Assembly (NCBI GenBank): GCA_905182285.1
Contig: CAJJAY010000007.1
Coordinates: 1 to 60,824 of the forward strand
Reading direction: 5' to 3'
Length of the DNA: 60,824 nt
From: an uncultured Amylibacter sp.
Lineage (GTDB): Bacteria > Pseudomonadota > Alphaproteobacteria > Rhodobacterales > Rhodobacteraceae
Position 1 is the first letter of the stretch. Every line of letters begins with the position of its first letter. This document shows, piece by piece, positions 16,462 through 26,586 of the stretch. A program made the position numbers and the translations under genes. The notes below the pieces were generated by a model. It was not told the origin of the DNA. It saw only the letters and a program-made list of their open reading frames with translations, and made no database searches.

Positions 16462-17771
16462 TAAAAACCAGTGCAACAGTTGGTGCTGGTTTGGCAATGC
16501 CTACTTTTATTACAAGTCCATTGGCTGCATATACAAATGCACCCACAGGCGGTTCAGTTACACTGGGCTTTAATGTTCCACAATCTGGTCCATATGCGGA
16601 TGAGGGTGCGGATGAGTTGCGTGCATACAAGTTAGCTGTAGAGCATTTAAATGGTGGCGGTGATGGCGGTATGATGAATACCTTCTCATCTAAATCTCTT
16701 ACTGGGAATGGTATTCTTGGTAAAAAAGTTGAATATGTAACTGGTGATACCCAAACAAAGTCTGATGCCGCTAGAGCTTCAGCAAAATCAATGATAGAAA
16801 AAGATGGCGCTGTAATGATTACTGGTGGTTCTTCTTCAGGTGTTGCAATTGCTGTTCAAGGTTTATGTCAAGAAGCTGGTGTCATATTTATGGCTGGTTT
16901 GACGCACTCAAATGATACAACTGGAAAAGATAAGAAAGCTAATGGTTTCCGCCATTTCTTTAACGGGTACATGTCAGGAGCTGCTTTAGCACCTGTTCTA
17001 GAAGCACGTTATGGTAAAGATCGTAATGCTTATCATTTAACCGCAGACTATACATGGGGATGGACACAGCAAGAATCTATTCAAGCTGCAACAGAAGCAA
17101 AAGGTTGGAACACAGTAAACAATGTACTTACGCCATTAGCTACTACAGATTTCTCATCTTATGTTGCTCCAGTATTAAATTCTGGTGCTGATGTTCTAGT
17201 GCTTAACCACTACGGTGGAAACATGATCAATTCATTAACATCAGCAGTTCAATTTGGACTACGTGATAAAATGGTTAATGGAAAGAATTTTGAAATTGTT
17301 GTTCCATTGTATTCACGCCTTATGGCTCGTGGTGCTGGTGAAAATGTTAAAGGCATATTTGGCTCTACAAACTGGCATTGGTCACTTTCAGATGAAGGTT
17401 CAAAAGCATTTGTAAAATCATTTGGTACTAAATATGGCTTCCCACCATCACAGGCTGCGCATACAACATATGTTCAAACGTTATTGTATGCAGATGCGTG
17501 TGAACGTTCTGGCACATTTAACCCTTGTGGTGTTTCTGAAGCTTTAGAAGGCTTTAAATTTGATGGTATGGGTAATGGTCCAACTGAGTATCGCGCGGAA
17601 GATCACCAATGTTTCAAAGATGTGCTAGTTGTTAAGGGTAAAGAAAACCCAACATCAGAATTCGATGTACTAGAAGTTGTGGAAATCACGCCTCGTAGCC
17701 AAGTTGAATATGCTGTTGATCACCCAATGTTTGCGGGTGGTGCTTTAGGAAAATGTAACCCAGGCGCATAA
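16434..17771 (+). CDS. ABC transporter substrate-binding protein, branched-chain/urea type, with Tat-type signal
   Basis: A 445-residue periplasmic binding protein of the Leu/Ile/Val-type (Peripla_BP_6) family. The N-terminus has a twin-arginine signal (TRRGLIKTSATVGAG) and a cleavage region near PLAA, suggesting export in folded form. A NVPQSGPYADEG segment opens the mature domain. It is followed by two permeases, two ATPases and acetyl-CoA synthetase in one direction, and is divergent from an ScfR-type regulator. The operon context suggests a short-chain carboxylate or a precursor as ligand rather than an amino acid; this is inference. A hairpin follows the stop codon. Confidence 0.92.
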   Translation: MSKFTRRGLIKTSATVGAGLAMPTFITSPLAAYTNAPTGGSVTLGFNVPQSGPYADEGADELRAYKLAVEHLNGGGDGGMMNTFSSKSLTGNGILGKKVEYVTGDTQTKSDAARASAKSMIEKDGAVMITGGSSSGVAIAVQGLCQEAGVIFMAGLTHSNDTTGKDKKANGFRHFFNGYMSGAALAPVLEARYGKDRNAYHLTADYTWGWTQQESIQAATEAKGWNTVNNVLTPLATTDFSSYVAPVLNSGADVLVLNHYGGNMINSLTSAVQFGLRDKMVNGKNFEIVVPLYSRLMARGAGENVKGIFGSTNWHWSLSDEGSKAFVKSFGTKYGFPPSQAAHTTYVQTLLYADACERSGTFNPCGVSEALEGFKFDGMGNGPTEYRAEDHQCFKDVLVVKGKENPTSEFDVLEVVEITPRSQVEYAVDHPMFAGGALGKCNPGA

Positions 17772-17793
17772 AATAATTTATATAATTAGATAT

Positions 17794-17821
17794 TAGGCCA
17801 CAGTGTTTTCACTGTGGCCTA
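17794..17821 (+). terminator. Hairpin after the ABC binding-protein gene
   Basis: A 12-bp perfect stem (TAGGCCACAGTG at 17794-17805 with CACTGTGGCCTA at 17810-17821), loop TTTT, followed by a short T run (TTTC). It lies 22 bases after the binding-protein stop and before the permease genes, and is best read as an attenuating terminator or mRNA stabiliser that gives more binding protein than membrane subunits. Confidence 0.85.
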
Positions 17822-17870
17822 TTTCAAAAGTTAAGTTAAACTAGCTAAGTTAATAAAGTTTGGACGAAAC

Positions 17871-18908
17871 ATGGATGCAATTCTTTTACAAATACTAAAT
17901 GGACTTGATAAAGGCAGCGCATATGCACTGATTGCTTTAGGTCTAACTTTAATTTTTGGTACATTAGGAGTGGTTAATTTTGCCCACGGTGCGCTATTTA
18001 TGTTAGGAGCTTTTTGTGCAGTTTCATTGCAAAAATTAGTAGCTGTATCAAAAATTACAATTGATCCATCTCAAGTAGATTTTTTAGGAAATCCTCTTAA
18101 AGTCAAAACCCCATACGTTATAGAATGGTTTGGGCCAAAAATAGGCAATGCAATCATAGATTGGAATGTTCCATTAGCGATTATAATCGCAATACCTGTA
18201 ATGTTATTAATTGGGTACGTTATGGAAAGAGGTTTAATAAAGCACTTTTATAAACGCCCCCATGCTGACCAGATATTAGTAACCTTTGGATTGGCTATTG
18301 TAATTCAAGAGCTTGTTAAGGCAAATTTTGGAGCAAATCCCATTCCCACTCCTGCACCAGATCAGTTCGTAGGATCATTTAATGTAGGAGCATTAATTGG
18401 TCTCGATGCAAGTTATCCATACTGGCGGTTAATTTATTTTGCATTTTCTGCTCTAATCATAAGTTCTGTGTTTGCTTTTTTAAGATTTACGACATTTGGG
18501 ATGGTCGTTAGAGCTGGCATGGCTGATCGTGAAACAGTTGGGCTTCTGGGTATCAATATCGATCGTCGCTTTACTATAATGTTTGGAATTGCTGCTGCGG
18601 TCGCTGGGTTAGCAGGGGTAATGTACACCCCCATTAATTCCCCAAATTATCACATGGGAATGGACTTTCTAGTTTTATCTTTTGTTGTCGTTGTTGTCGG
18701 TGGAATGGGTTCTCTTCCTGGAGCTGTCTCCGCTGGGTTCCTTTTGGGTATTCTTGAAAGTTTTGCTTCAATGAATGAAGTAAAAGGTTTCTTTGAAATG
18801 CTATATCTTCCGTCTATTGACCAGATTATAATTTACCTAGTCGCCATTATTGTATTGCTTACCAGACCACGTGGTCTGATGGGTAAAGCTGGCGTGATGG
18901 AGGAATAA
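17871..18908 (+). CDS. ABC transporter permease, LivH type
   Basis: A 345-residue inner-membrane permease of the branched-chain amino acid/urea type with about 8-9 membrane segments. It opens with the characteristic [23 protein letters not shown] and has the [12 protein letters not shown] segment. The coupling region appears at [22 protein letters not shown] near residue 205. An extra hydrophilic stretch at about residues 55-95 ([18 protein letters not shown]) follows the second segment. It is separated from the binding-protein gene by a hairpin and followed 1 base later by the LivM-type partner. Confidence 0.92.
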   Translation: MDAILLQILNGLDKGSAYALIALGLTLIFGTLGVVNFAHGALFMLGAFCAVSLQKLVAVSKITIDPSQVDFLGNPLKVKTPYVIEWFGPKIGNAIIDWNVPLAIIIAIPVMLLIGYVMERGLIKHFYKRPHADQILVTFGLAIVIQELVKANFGANPIPTPAPDQFVGSFNVGALIGLDASYPYWRLIYFAFSALIISSVFAFLRFTTFGMVVRAGMADRETVGLLGINIDRRFTIMFGIAAAVAGLAGVMYTPINSPNYHMGMDFLVLSFVVVVVGGMGSLPGAVSAGFLLGILESFASMNEVKGFFEMLYLPSIDQIIIYLVAIIVLLTRPRGLMGKAGVMEE

Positions 18909-18909
18909 A

Positions 18910-20112
18910 ATGAATACTATTTCAAAAGCAGATATGAAAACTTTATTTTTCGTTGCAATAATAGCATTATTAGCACCTTTTATACTAAATCCGTTTCCAA
19001 CAGATTCAGGATTAGCGCAATTTAATGCAGGCTATCCTGATTTGATGCAGCGTTTTGCTATATATGGAATTTTAGCAATTGGTTTTAACATATTATTTGG
19101 ATTGACAGGCTACCTTTCATTTGGACATGCAGCATTCTTGGGTGTTGGATCTTATTCAGCAGTTTGGATGTTTAAATTGCTATCAATGAATATTATTCCT
19201 GCATTAATTCTATCAGTTATTGTTGCGGGTCTGTTCTCACTACTTATTGGTTTTATATCTCTACGTAGATCTGGTATTTATTTTTCAATTTTAACACTAG
19301 CCTTTGCACAGATGAGTTTTGCTTTAGCTTATTCTGTACTGACACCATTAACGAATGGTGAAACAGGGTTACAAATTACTTTAAATGATCCTCGCATTCT
19401 GGCTGCAGAAAATGTTTCTGGGAATTTACCTGTAACAACATTGTTTGGTTTAGAGATGAGGGACACTTGGGCAATGCAAGTTGGTGCGTGGGATTTTCAA
19501 TTTAATATTGGATATTACATATGTGCTATATTTTTACTATTAGCATTTTATTTATCAATACGTATTTTTCGTTCGCCTTTCGGTATGATGTTGCGAGCTG
19601 TTAAAACAAACCAAAACCGTCTTAACTATACTGGAATAAATACTAGACCATATACTTTAGCTGCATTTGTGATTTCGGGAATGTATGCGGGTTTAGCTGG
19701 GGGCTTAATGGCATCTATGGATCCTTTAGCCGGAGCAGAGCGCATGCAATGGACTGCTTCTGGTGAAATAGTATTAATGACAATACTTGGAGGAACGGGA
19801 ACTCTTTTAGGCCCTGTTATGGGTGCCGGTTTTATTAAATACTTTGAGAATATTTTTTCAAAAATTAATGATACTGTCCTTCATGGATGGTTCTCATGGA
19901 TGCCTGATGGCTTGGAAAATATTATAGTATGGGTGCTACATTTATTTACTGGTAAGGGATGGCATTTAACATTGGGTATAATGTTTATGTTGATTGTGAT
20001 TTTTCTGCCAGGTGGATTAATGGAAGGAATGTCACGAATTGGCAATTGGTGGAAACGCCGTAAAGGTGACGATGACGCTGAGTCAAAATCCACTACTACA
20101 GCTGCAGAATAG
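18910..20112 (+). CDS. ABC transporter permease, LivM type
   Basis: A 400-residue permease, partner of the LivH-type subunit. The conserved [19 protein letters not shown] lies at about residues 63-81, the [14 protein letters not shown] segment near 125, and the coupling region [21 protein letters not shown] near 222. The C-terminal tail is charged ([12 protein letters not shown]). It starts 1 base after the preceding stop and is followed 9 bases later by the first ATPase gene, so all are translated from one message. Confidence 0.93.
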   Translation: MNTISKADMKTLFFVAIIALLAPFILNPFPTDSGLAQFNAGYPDLMQRFAIYGILAIGFNILFGLTGYLSFGHAAFLGVGSYSAVWMFKLLSMNIIPALILSVIVAGLFSLLIGFISLRRSGIYFSILTLAFAQMSFALAYSVLTPLTNGETGLQITLNDPRILAAENVSGNLPVTTLFGLEMRDTWAMQVGAWDFQFNIGYYICAIFLLLAFYLSIRIFRSPFGMMLRAVKTNQNRLNYTGINTRPYTLAAFVISGMYAGLAGGLMASMDPLAGAERMQWTASGEIVLMTILGGTGTLLGPVMGAGFIKYFENIFSKINDTVLHGWFSWMPDGLENIIVWVLHLFTGKGWHLTLGIMFMLIVIFLPGGLMEGMSRIGNWWKRRKGDDDAESKSTTTAAE

Positions 20113-20121
20113 GAGCGCCAG

Positions 20122-20901
20122 ATGGGAATTCTTGAAGTCCAAAATGTAAATAAAAGTTTTGGTGGTTTAAAAGCTTTACACAATGTTAACTTAGATATTG
20201 AAGAAGGCAAAATCCATGCAATAATTGGTCCTAATGGTGCTGGTAAATCAACTCTTCTAAACTGCTTTGTTGGAAAGCTAACGCCTGACACAGGTACAGT
20301 AATGTTTGATGGGCACTCATTACTTGGAATAAAACCTTATGAAATAAATCAACTTGGTGTTAGTCGTGTTTTCCAAACACCTGAAATTTTCTCAGAACTT
20401 TCAGTCTGGGAAAATACATTAATACCGTGCTTTGCAAAAAGAGATGGGTCATTCACTTTAAATGCTCTTAGTAGAGTTTCTGATAATAAAGATATGGCAG
20501 AAAAAGCAGAAAAAATGCTGGTTGATGTAGATCTTATAAATAAAAAAGACATGTTAGCCTCTTCAATGTCACGTGGCGACAAGCGGCGCTTAGAAATGGC
20601 AATGTGCCTCTCGCAAAATCCAAAATTATTGTTATTGGATGAGCCTACTGCTGGTATGGCACGAGCAGATACTGAGAGCACTATTGAATTATTGAAAAGT
20701 ATTCAAAAAAAGTTAAAAATTACCATGGCTATAATCGAGCATGATATGGGTGTGGTTTTTTCATTAGCTCAAAAAATATCCGTACTTGCACAAGGTACCG
20801 TAATTGTTGAGGACATTCCTGAAAATATAAAAGGCCACCCAAAGGTAAAAGAAGCATACCTTGGTGAAGCTCAAGTAGAAGGCAATATGAGAGATGATTA
20901 A
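20122..20901 (+). CDS. ABC transporter ATP-binding protein, LivG type
   Basis: A 259-residue ATPase with Walker A GPNGAGKST near residues 36-44, Q-loop region VFQTPEIFSELSVWEN, Walker B LLLLDEPTAGM and the H-loop His in IIEHDMGVV. The signature motif is MSRGDKRRLEMA, a departure from LSGGQ in which both glycines are not kept. Such variants occur in this subfamily, and the partner ATPase has an intact signature. It overlaps the LivF-type gene by 8 bases. It energises the LivH/LivM-type channel at the cytoplasmic face. Confidence 0.92.
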   Translation: MGILEVQNVNKSFGGLKALHNVNLDIEEGKIHAIIGPNGAGKSTLLNCFVGKLTPDTGTVMFDGHSLLGIKPYEINQLGVSRVFQTPEIFSELSVWENTLIPCFAKRDGSFTLNALSRVSDNKDMAEKAEKMLVDVDLINKKDMLASSMSRGDKRRLEMAMCLSQNPKLLLLDEPTAGMARADTESTIELLKSIQKKLKITMAIIEHDMGVVFSLAQKISVLAQGTVIVEDIPENIKGHPKVKEAYLGEAQVEGNMRDD

Positions 20902-21634
20902 CACGCCAGATAATTCAGAGCCATCGCGGCCAATATATTTCTCAGCACATGATATTCATGCTTACTATGGGGAAAGTTATATTGTTCAAGGGATTTCTTT
21001 AAATGTGCATGAAGGAGAAATTTTAGCTCTTTTGGGTCGAAATGGGGCAGGTAAGACTTCAACTTTGCGGGCGATAGCCCGTTTAGATGATCCTGCTATT
21101 CATAAAGGTGAGATATGGCTGGACCATCAACCTTTACATAATATGAAAGCTTGGGAAGCTGCCCAAGCTGGTATCGCGTTAGTTCCAGAAGACCGAAGAG
21201 TTATCCAAGGTTTAACTGTTGAAGAAAATTTACAATTAGCTCAAATTGAAAAACCTATCGGCTGGTCATTAGAAAGAATTTATGAATTATTTCCGCGTTT
21301 AGGTGAACGTAGAAAACAAGAAGGAACAACGTTGTCTGGGGGAGAGCAACAAATGCTTGCGATTGGGCGAGCACTTGCACGTGATATTAAATTGTTACTT
21401 TTAGACGAACCATATGAAGGTCTTGCACCTGTAATTGTTCAGGAAATTGAAAAAACTTTAAGGCTTATTCGTGAGCAAGGCATCACAACTATAATTGTAG
21501 AACAAAATGCTGTTGCAGCATTAAAACTGGCAGATCGTGCAGTCATTCTTGATACTGGTGGAGTTGTGTTTTCTGGTACTGCAAAAGAGGTCTTGGAAAA
21601 TGAGAAACTTCGCCATGATTATTTGGCAATTTAG
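20894..21634 (+). CDS. ABC transporter ATP-binding protein, LivF type
   Basis: A 246-residue ATPase, second of the pair. Walker A is GRNGAGKTST near residues 45-54, the signature LSGGEQQMLAIGRAL is intact, Walker B is LLLLDEPYEGLAP and the H-loop analogue lies in IIVEQNAVAA, with Asn in place of His as is common for LivF. An N-terminal extension of about 14 residues (NTPDNSEPSRPIYF) precedes the domain. It is the last transporter gene and is 67 bases upstream of acs, which probably shares its transcript. Confidence 0.92.
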   Translation: MINTPDNSEPSRPIYFSAHDIHAYYGESYIVQGISLNVHEGEILALLGRNGAGKTSTLRAIARLDDPAIHKGEIWLDHQPLHNMKAWEAAQAGIALVPEDRRVIQGLTVEENLQLAQIEKPIGWSLERIYELFPRLGERRKQEGTTLSGGEQQMLAIGRALARDIKLLLLDEPYEGLAPVIVQEIEKTLRLIREQGITTIIVEQNAVAALKLADRAVILDTGGVVFSGTAKEVLENEKLRHDYLAI

Positions 21635-21701
21635 AGAACTGATGTAACATATAAAAAAATTCACTGAATAGGAAAAGTTTTTAACTTTAAAAGGGAAGAG
21701 T

Positions 21702-23639
21702 ATGAGCGATAAAATATTTCCACCATCCTCCGAGTTTTCAGAAAAAGCTCACGCAAATAAAGAAAAGTATGATAGGATGTATGCTGCGTCTGTTTCTAAT
21801 CCAGATATATTTTGGGCTGAACATGGAAAGCGAATTGATTGGATAACTCCTTTTACGAAAGTAAAAAATACTTCGTTCGAATATCCAAATATATCAATCA
21901 AATGGTATGAAGACGGTGAGCTAAATGTGTGCGAAAATTGTGTTGATCGACATCTCCCTAAACGTGGCAATCAGACTGCAATAATTTGGGAATCTGATGA
22001 CCCAAATATAGATAAACATATTACATATAATAAATTACACGACTATGTTTCTCGATTGGCAAACGTATATAAGTCATTGGGTGTAGGAAAAGGTGATAGA
22101 GTTATCCTGTATATGCCAATGATACCTGAGGCTGCATATGCTATGTTGGCATGTGCTAGAATTGGTGCAATTCATTCTATAGTTTTTGGTGGTTTTTCAC
22201 CAGATGCTTTAGCTTCTAGAATCTCTGATTGTAAAGCTTCTTTGGTTGTAACAGCAGATGAAGGCCCGCGTGGAGGTAAAAATATACCACTCAAAAAAAA
22301 TGTTGATGCGGCTTTAGAGATATGTGGTGATGTTAAAACTTTAGTTGTTGCTAGAACTGGAAACAGTACTCCTTTTGTAGAAAACCGTGATTATGATTAT
22401 GATGAGTTAATTGCTGTGGCATCAAATGATTGCCCTGTAGAAAAAATGAATGCTGAAGATCCTCTTTTTATTCTATATACTTCTGGCTCTACTGGAAAAC
22501 CTAAGGGTGTAGTACATTCCTCTGCTGGATATTTAGTATATGCTTCCATGACGCATCAATATACTTTTGATTACCAAGAAGGGGACACATACTGGTGTAC
22601 AGCAGATGTAGGCTGGATAACGGGGCACTCTTATATTGTATATGGGCCATTGGCTAATGGTGCGACAACTTTGATGTTCGAAGGTACCCCGACATACCCA
22701 GATGCATCACGTTTTTGGGCTGTTTGTGAGAAACACAAAGTAAACCAGTTCTATACTGCACCAACCGCAATTCGAGCTTTAATGGGTTTGGGAGATGATT
22801 TAGTAACAAAGCATAACTTATCTGATTTACGTGTGCTTGGAACTGTTGGTGAGCCAATAAACCCTGAAGCCTGGAATTGGTACAATGAGGTTGTGGGTGG
22901 GGGTAATGTTCCTATTGTCGACACATGGTGGCAGACAGAAACTGGTGGACATATGATGACACCACTTCCTGGCGCTACTGCTACAAAGCCCGGATCTGCT
23001 ACGAACCCATTTTTTGGGGTGCAGCCCGTAATTTTAGATCCACAAACAGGCCAAGAAATTGATGGAGCATGCGAAGGTGTTCTTGCAATTAAGGAAAGCT
23101 GGCCATCCCAAATGAGAACAGTTTATGGTGACCACGATCGCTTTGTAAAAACTTACTTTGAGGCATATAAAGGTTACTACTTCACTGAAGATGGCTGTAA
23201 ACGTGATGAAGATGGTTACTATTGGATAACTGGGCGAGTGGATGATGTCTTGAATGTATCTGGTCACCGAATGGGAACTGCAGAAATTGAGAGTGCGTTG
23301 GTTGCACACAAAGATGTAGCTGAAGCTGCAGTTGTTGGATATCCACATGAAGTTAAAGGCCAAGGAATTTATTGCTATGTGACTCTCAATGCGAATGCAG
23401 AATACACTGAAGAACTGCGGATTGCTTTAAGAGGATGGGTGCGCCAGCAGATAGGACCAATTGCTAGTCCTGATTATATCCAGTGGGCACCTGGTTTACC
23501 TAAAACAAGGTCAGGTAAAATAATGAGACGAATATTGAGAAAAGTTGCTGAGAATGATTATAATTCATTGGGTGACATATCTACTTTAGCTGAGCCAGAA
23601 GTTGTAGAAAAGCTTATTGAAAATCGTATGCATCGCTAA
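21702..23639 (+). CDS. acs: Acetyl-CoA synthetase (AMP-forming)
   Basis: A 645-residue acyl-CoA synthetase converting acetate, ATP and CoA to acetyl-CoA, AMP and pyrophosphate. The P-loop [16 protein letters not shown] is near residue 265, WWQTETGG near 410, the hinge region [18 protein letters not shown] near 515, and the acetylatable Lys motif [11 protein letters not shown] near 605. Trp in WWQTETGG is the residue that restricts the acyl pocket to acetate in known Acs enzymes, so acetate is the probable substrate. A good ribosome binding site (AAGGGAAGAG) precedes the ATG. Its position after the ABC importer and opposite the CrbS-like sensor links uptake, sensing and activation of acetate. 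Confidence 0.96.
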   Translation: MSDKIFPPSSEFSEKAHANKEKYDRMYAASVSNPDIFWAEHGKRIDWITPFTKVKNTSFEYPNISIKWYEDGELNVCENCVDRHLPKRGNQTAIIWESDDPNIDKHITYNKLHDYVSRLANVYKSLGVGKGDRVILYMPMIPEAAYAMLACARIGAIHSIVFGGFSPDALASRISDCKASLVVTADEGPRGGKNIPLKKNVDAALEICGDVKTLVVARTGNSTPFVENRDYDYDELIAVASNDCPVEKMNAEDPLFILYTSGSTGKPKGVVHSSAGYLVYASMTHQYTFDYQEGDTYWCTADVGWITGHSYIVYGPLANGATTLMFEGTPTYPDASRFWAVCEKHKVNQFYTAPTAIRALMGLGDDLVTKHNLSDLRVLGTVGEPINPEAWNWYNEVVGGGNVPIVDTWWQTETGGHMMTPLPGATATKPGSATNPFFGVQPVILDPQTGQEIDGACEGVLAIKESWPSQMRTVYGDHDRFVKTYFEAYKGYYFTEDGCKRDEDGYYWITGRVDDVLNVSGHRMGTAEIESALVAHKDVAEAAVVGYPHEVKGQGIYCYVTLNANAEYTEELRIALRGWVRQQIGPIASPDYIQWAPGLPKTRSGKIMRRILRKVAENDYNSLGDISTLAEPEVVEKLIENRMHR

Positions 23640-23657
23640 AATTAAACCATTTATTTT

Positions 23658-23690
23658 CCCACATTTAAGTTCCATTAAATGTGGGTTTTC
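23658..23690 (+). terminator. Rho-independent terminator after acs
   Basis: An 11-bp perfect stem (CCCACATTTAA at 23658-23668 with TTAAATGTGGG at 23675-23685), a 6-base loop, then TTTTC and a further T-run to 23696. The stem contains the stop codon of the converging enoyl-CoA hydratase gene. Confidence 0.92.
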
Positions 23691-24447
23691 TTTTTTCAAT
23701 AAAAGCCTTCATACCTTCCTTCTGATCATTTGTATCAAATAATGAATAAAATAAATTTCTTTCATATTTTAAGCCTTGTTCTAATGTAAGGTCATCACTT
23801 TTATGGACCGCATTAGTAATCATTTTTAATGCTGGCTTTGAATATTGGGATATAATTTCAGCAATACCCATAGCATTTTCAACTAATTCTTCATCTGGAA
23901 ATATTCTAGCTATTAAACCACAATTAAGTGCTTCCTCAGCACCCATCATACGTCCTGTCAGATGCATATCCATTGATTTTGCTCGGCCTATTAGTTTAGT
24001 CATTCTTTGTGTTCCACCAATACCTGCAATAACACCAAGTTTTATTTCTGGTTGGCCAAATTTAGCGCTCTCACCAGCCAATATATAGTCGCACATCATA
24101 GCAAGTTCGCAACCACCCCCAAGTGCATATCCGTTCACGGCAGCTATTTTTGGAGTTTGCATATTCGCAAATAGTTCCCAGTCTGAAAAATATCTTCCTT
24201 CATGCATTTCTTTAGAAGATTTATCACACATTTCTTTGATATCTGCACCAGCTGCAAATGCTTTCATATTCCCTGTTAGGATTATGCAGGCTAGATCTGG
24301 ATCAGTATCCAAAGAAACAACATGTTCTAAGATTTCTTTTAATACTTCCTTGTTTAACGCATTCAACTCTGCAGGGCGATTTAGTTCTATTTTTAATACT
24401 TTATCATAACGAGTTAATTTTATTGTCTTTGGCATTTCTAATCTCAT
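23665..24447 (-). CDS. Enoyl-CoA hydratase/isomerase family protein
   Basis: A 260-residue crotonase-fold enzyme. The N-terminal LNRPAELNALN, the oxyanion-hole segment AFAAGADIKEM near residue 68 and the second segment NGYALGGGCELAMMCD near residue 108 are present. The catalytic Glu pair expected of hydratases appears as Glu in GGCELAM and Glu in FGQPEIKLG. It is typical of short-chain enoyl-CoA hydratases (PaaF/EchA-like). The ATG at 24447 is used; a second ATG at 24435 is equally possible. It is encoded 63 bases downstream of the TMADH-like gene and may share its transcript. The converging acs terminator also serves its end. Confidence 0.93.
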   Translation of the reverse strand: MRLEMPKTIKLTRYDKVLKIELNRPAELNALNKEVLKEILEHVVSLDTDPDLACIILTGNMKAFAAGADIKEMCDKSSKEMHEGRYFSDWELFANMQTPKIAAVNGYALGGGCELAMMCDYILAGESAKFGQPEIKLGVIAGIGGTQRMTKLIGRAKSMDMHLTGRMMGAEEALNCGLIARIFPDEELVENAMGIAEIISQYSKPALKMITNAVHKSDDLTLEQGLKYERNLFYSLFDTNDQKEGMKAFIEKRKPTFNGT

Positions 24448-24510
24448 AATTCTCTAATTTTTAGTTATCTTTTAAATTTTTCTATTGTCTTTAATTTATG
24501 TTTAAAACAT

Positions 24511-26586
24511 TTAACCATCTTCAAAAAACACACGATCGTGTTTAAACGGATTATCATAATCAATAGTTTCTTCTAATTCGCGTGCATATTTATGGCCTGC
24601 ATAAATAGCTGCAGCAATAATTGCTGGTGCATCACAATCCCCTATCTTCTTTAAAGATTTGAAAGTTGTAACTGGAAAATTTTTCACATGCATTAATAAA
24701 CTATGATAAAGTTCATCATTAGGTTTTCGTGCGGTTACTAACACTATAGAATTTGCTGATATCGTTGATTTAGAATTGGTATATATGCATTCAAATTCTG
24801 CTTTTTTCCCGTTAAAACTTTTTAAACTTTTTGCACAAATAATTTTAACCCCTAGCTTCATAAGATTTGATTGTGATCTCCACCTATCTGTAGTGTATAC
24901 TCCCCAACTAGAAACCATATCCTGAGGAGTAACTATTGTTGTTGGTATACCTGAAGCTTTTATTTTTTCGGCTATAACAGATCCCATATAATAGTTATCA
25001 TCATCGTATATTATCGTTGGGCCATTAGGTAGATTTCCAGCCATGATATCATCCGGTGTAAATAAGTTCGGTGAACAATTTAAACCATTAATTCCATTTA
25101 AATGAGTGCCTCCAAATCCATCTCGACGCCATTCTGATCCTGTTGCAATAGCTATATGTTCAGCTCCGACCTCAATTATCTGATCATGTGTCATTCTACT
25201 TTCACGAAAAACTTCTACATTTGGAAGTTTTTCAATCTGTTGTAATCGATAGTCACGAACCCGAGCCCATTGGGATAAACCAGGAAGTTTAGCCTCAGAA
25301 CTTACGCGTCCACCTAATTCTCGGCTTGCTTCTGCAAGCATCACTTTATAGCCGCGTTTTCCCAGGGCATGGGCAGCTTCTAATCCTGTTGGCCCAGCCC
25401 CAATTATTAGAACGCTTGAGTCACTTATTTTTTTGTTAATTTTTTCGGGATGCCAACCACTACGCCATTCTTCACTCATTGTAGGGTTTTGGGTGCATCT
25501 AATAGGAACACCTTTGCCATCACCTACATAGCATATATTGCAACCAATACACTCGCGTATATCTTCAAATTTACCTTCTTCTATTTTCTTTGGAAGAAAA
25601 GGGTCAGCAATTGATGGGCGCGCTGCTCCTATCAAATCAACTATTCCCCCTTTTATTTGTGCTAACATTGTATCTGGAGATGTGAAGCGGCCCACAGTAA
25701 CAACAGGCTTGGATGTGAGTTCTTTTATGCCTTTAACGTATGGCGCTAATGAGGCTTCTTTTGTAAAGCGCGATAAACCCATTTCAAGAGAATAATCATT
25801 TATATTTATATCCCAAAGGTCAGGAAATTCACCAAGTAAACCAAGAATTTCTTCTGTTTCTCCAGGGATGGGGTTCCCGTCACCGCCAGGTTTATTAGCG
25901 TTTGTCTCTGCAGAGAATCTGACAGCAACTGCCATTGTATTACCAACTGCTTCTTTGGTGTCTTCAATAATTTCTTGCATAAACCGTATTCGATTAGCAA
26001 GACTTCCACCATATTCATCTATTCTCTTATTTGTCGTAGGTGATAAGAATTGTGAGATCAAATATCCATGAGTAGCGTATACATAAACGATATCAAAGCC
26101 TGCCTCTTTAGCACGCAAAGCTGCATTGCGATGCCACATTCGAACATTTTTTATATCGCTCTTATCCATGGCTCGTGTTTGAAATGGATTTCCACTAGTA
26201 TTCATGAGGCTAGTAGGAGCAAGAGCAACCTCTCTTGTTCCAAGGTTTGCCATTTGTGAGCCCCCAATTACAAGTTCAACACCAGCAAGAGCACCGTGTG
26301 CATGTACTTTTTCTGTCATCAAAGCATGAGATTTAATGTCTCCCTTGTCCCATAGAGATGCAGTTGGGTGTGGGGCATCATCGCTTGACGGGTGAATAGA
26401 ACAATATTCTGTGTTAACAACGCCCCATCCACCTTCCGCTTTAACTTCACGTAATCCGGCTAACGTGCGTGGCCTATGCCAGCCACTTCCAGTACAGTGT
26501 GGGACTTGGTAAAAACGATTTTTTGTAGTTACTGGACCAATTTTTAGTGGTTCAAACAAAATATCGTATCTTGGATCACGGGCCAA
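24511..26586 (-). CDS. Trimethylamine/dimethylamine dehydrogenase-like iron-sulfur flavoprotein
   Basis: A 691-residue protein with the full layout of trimethylamine dehydrogenase: an FMN-binding TIM barrel (about 1-340), a 4Fe-4S cluster (CIGCNIC with a fourth Cys in RCTQNP), and C-terminal FAD/NAD-like domains (VLIIGAGPTGLEAAHALG near 395). Cys31 in YQVPHC matches the Cys that carries covalent 6-S-cysteinyl FMN, and Tyr in NTEYCSI matches an aromatic-bowl residue. The two Trp residues that complete the trimethylammonium bowl appear absent (INDYS and a YVGDG stretch at those places), so the substrate is probably a different amine. In this neighbourhood a secondary amine or an N-methylated compound is likely. 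Confidence 0.93.
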   Translation of the reverse strand: MARDPRYDILFEPLKIGPVTTKNRFYQVPHCTGSGWHRPRTLAGLREVKAEGGWGVVNTEYCSIHPSSDDAPHPTASLWDKGDIKSHALMTEKVHAHGALAGVELVIGGSQMANLGTREVALAPTSLMNTSGNPFQTRAMDKSDIKNVRMWHRNAALRAKEAGFDIVYVYATHGYLISQFLSPTTNKRIDEYGGSLANRIRFMQEIIEDTKEAVGNTMAVAVRFSAETNANKPGGDGNPIPGETEEILGLLGEFPDLWDININDYSLEMGLSRFTKEASLAPYVKGIKELTSKPVVTVGRFTSPDTMLAQIKGGIVDLIGAARPSIADPFLPKKIEEGKFEDIRECIGCNICYVGDGKGVPIRCTQNPTMSEEWRSGWHPEKINKKISDSSVLIIGAGPTGLEAAHALGKRGYKVMLAEASRELGGRVSSEAKLPGLSQWARVRDYRLQQIEKLPNVEVFRESRMTHDQIIEVGAEHIAIATGSEWRRDGFGGTHLNGINGLNCSPNLFTPDDIMAGNLPNGPTIIYDDDNYYMGSVIAEKIKASGIPTTIVTPQDMVSSWGVYTTDRWRSQSNLMKLGVKIICAKSLKSFNGKKAEFECIYTNSKSTISANSIVLVTARKPNDELYHSLLMHVKNFPVTTFKSLKKIGDCDAPAIIAAAIYAGHKYARELEETIDYDNPFKHDRVFFEDG

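Noticed and set aside
20349-20681. 110-codon frame antisense to the LivG-type ATPase
   Set aside because: Fully inside a conserved ATPase gene with intact motifs; no independent evidence.
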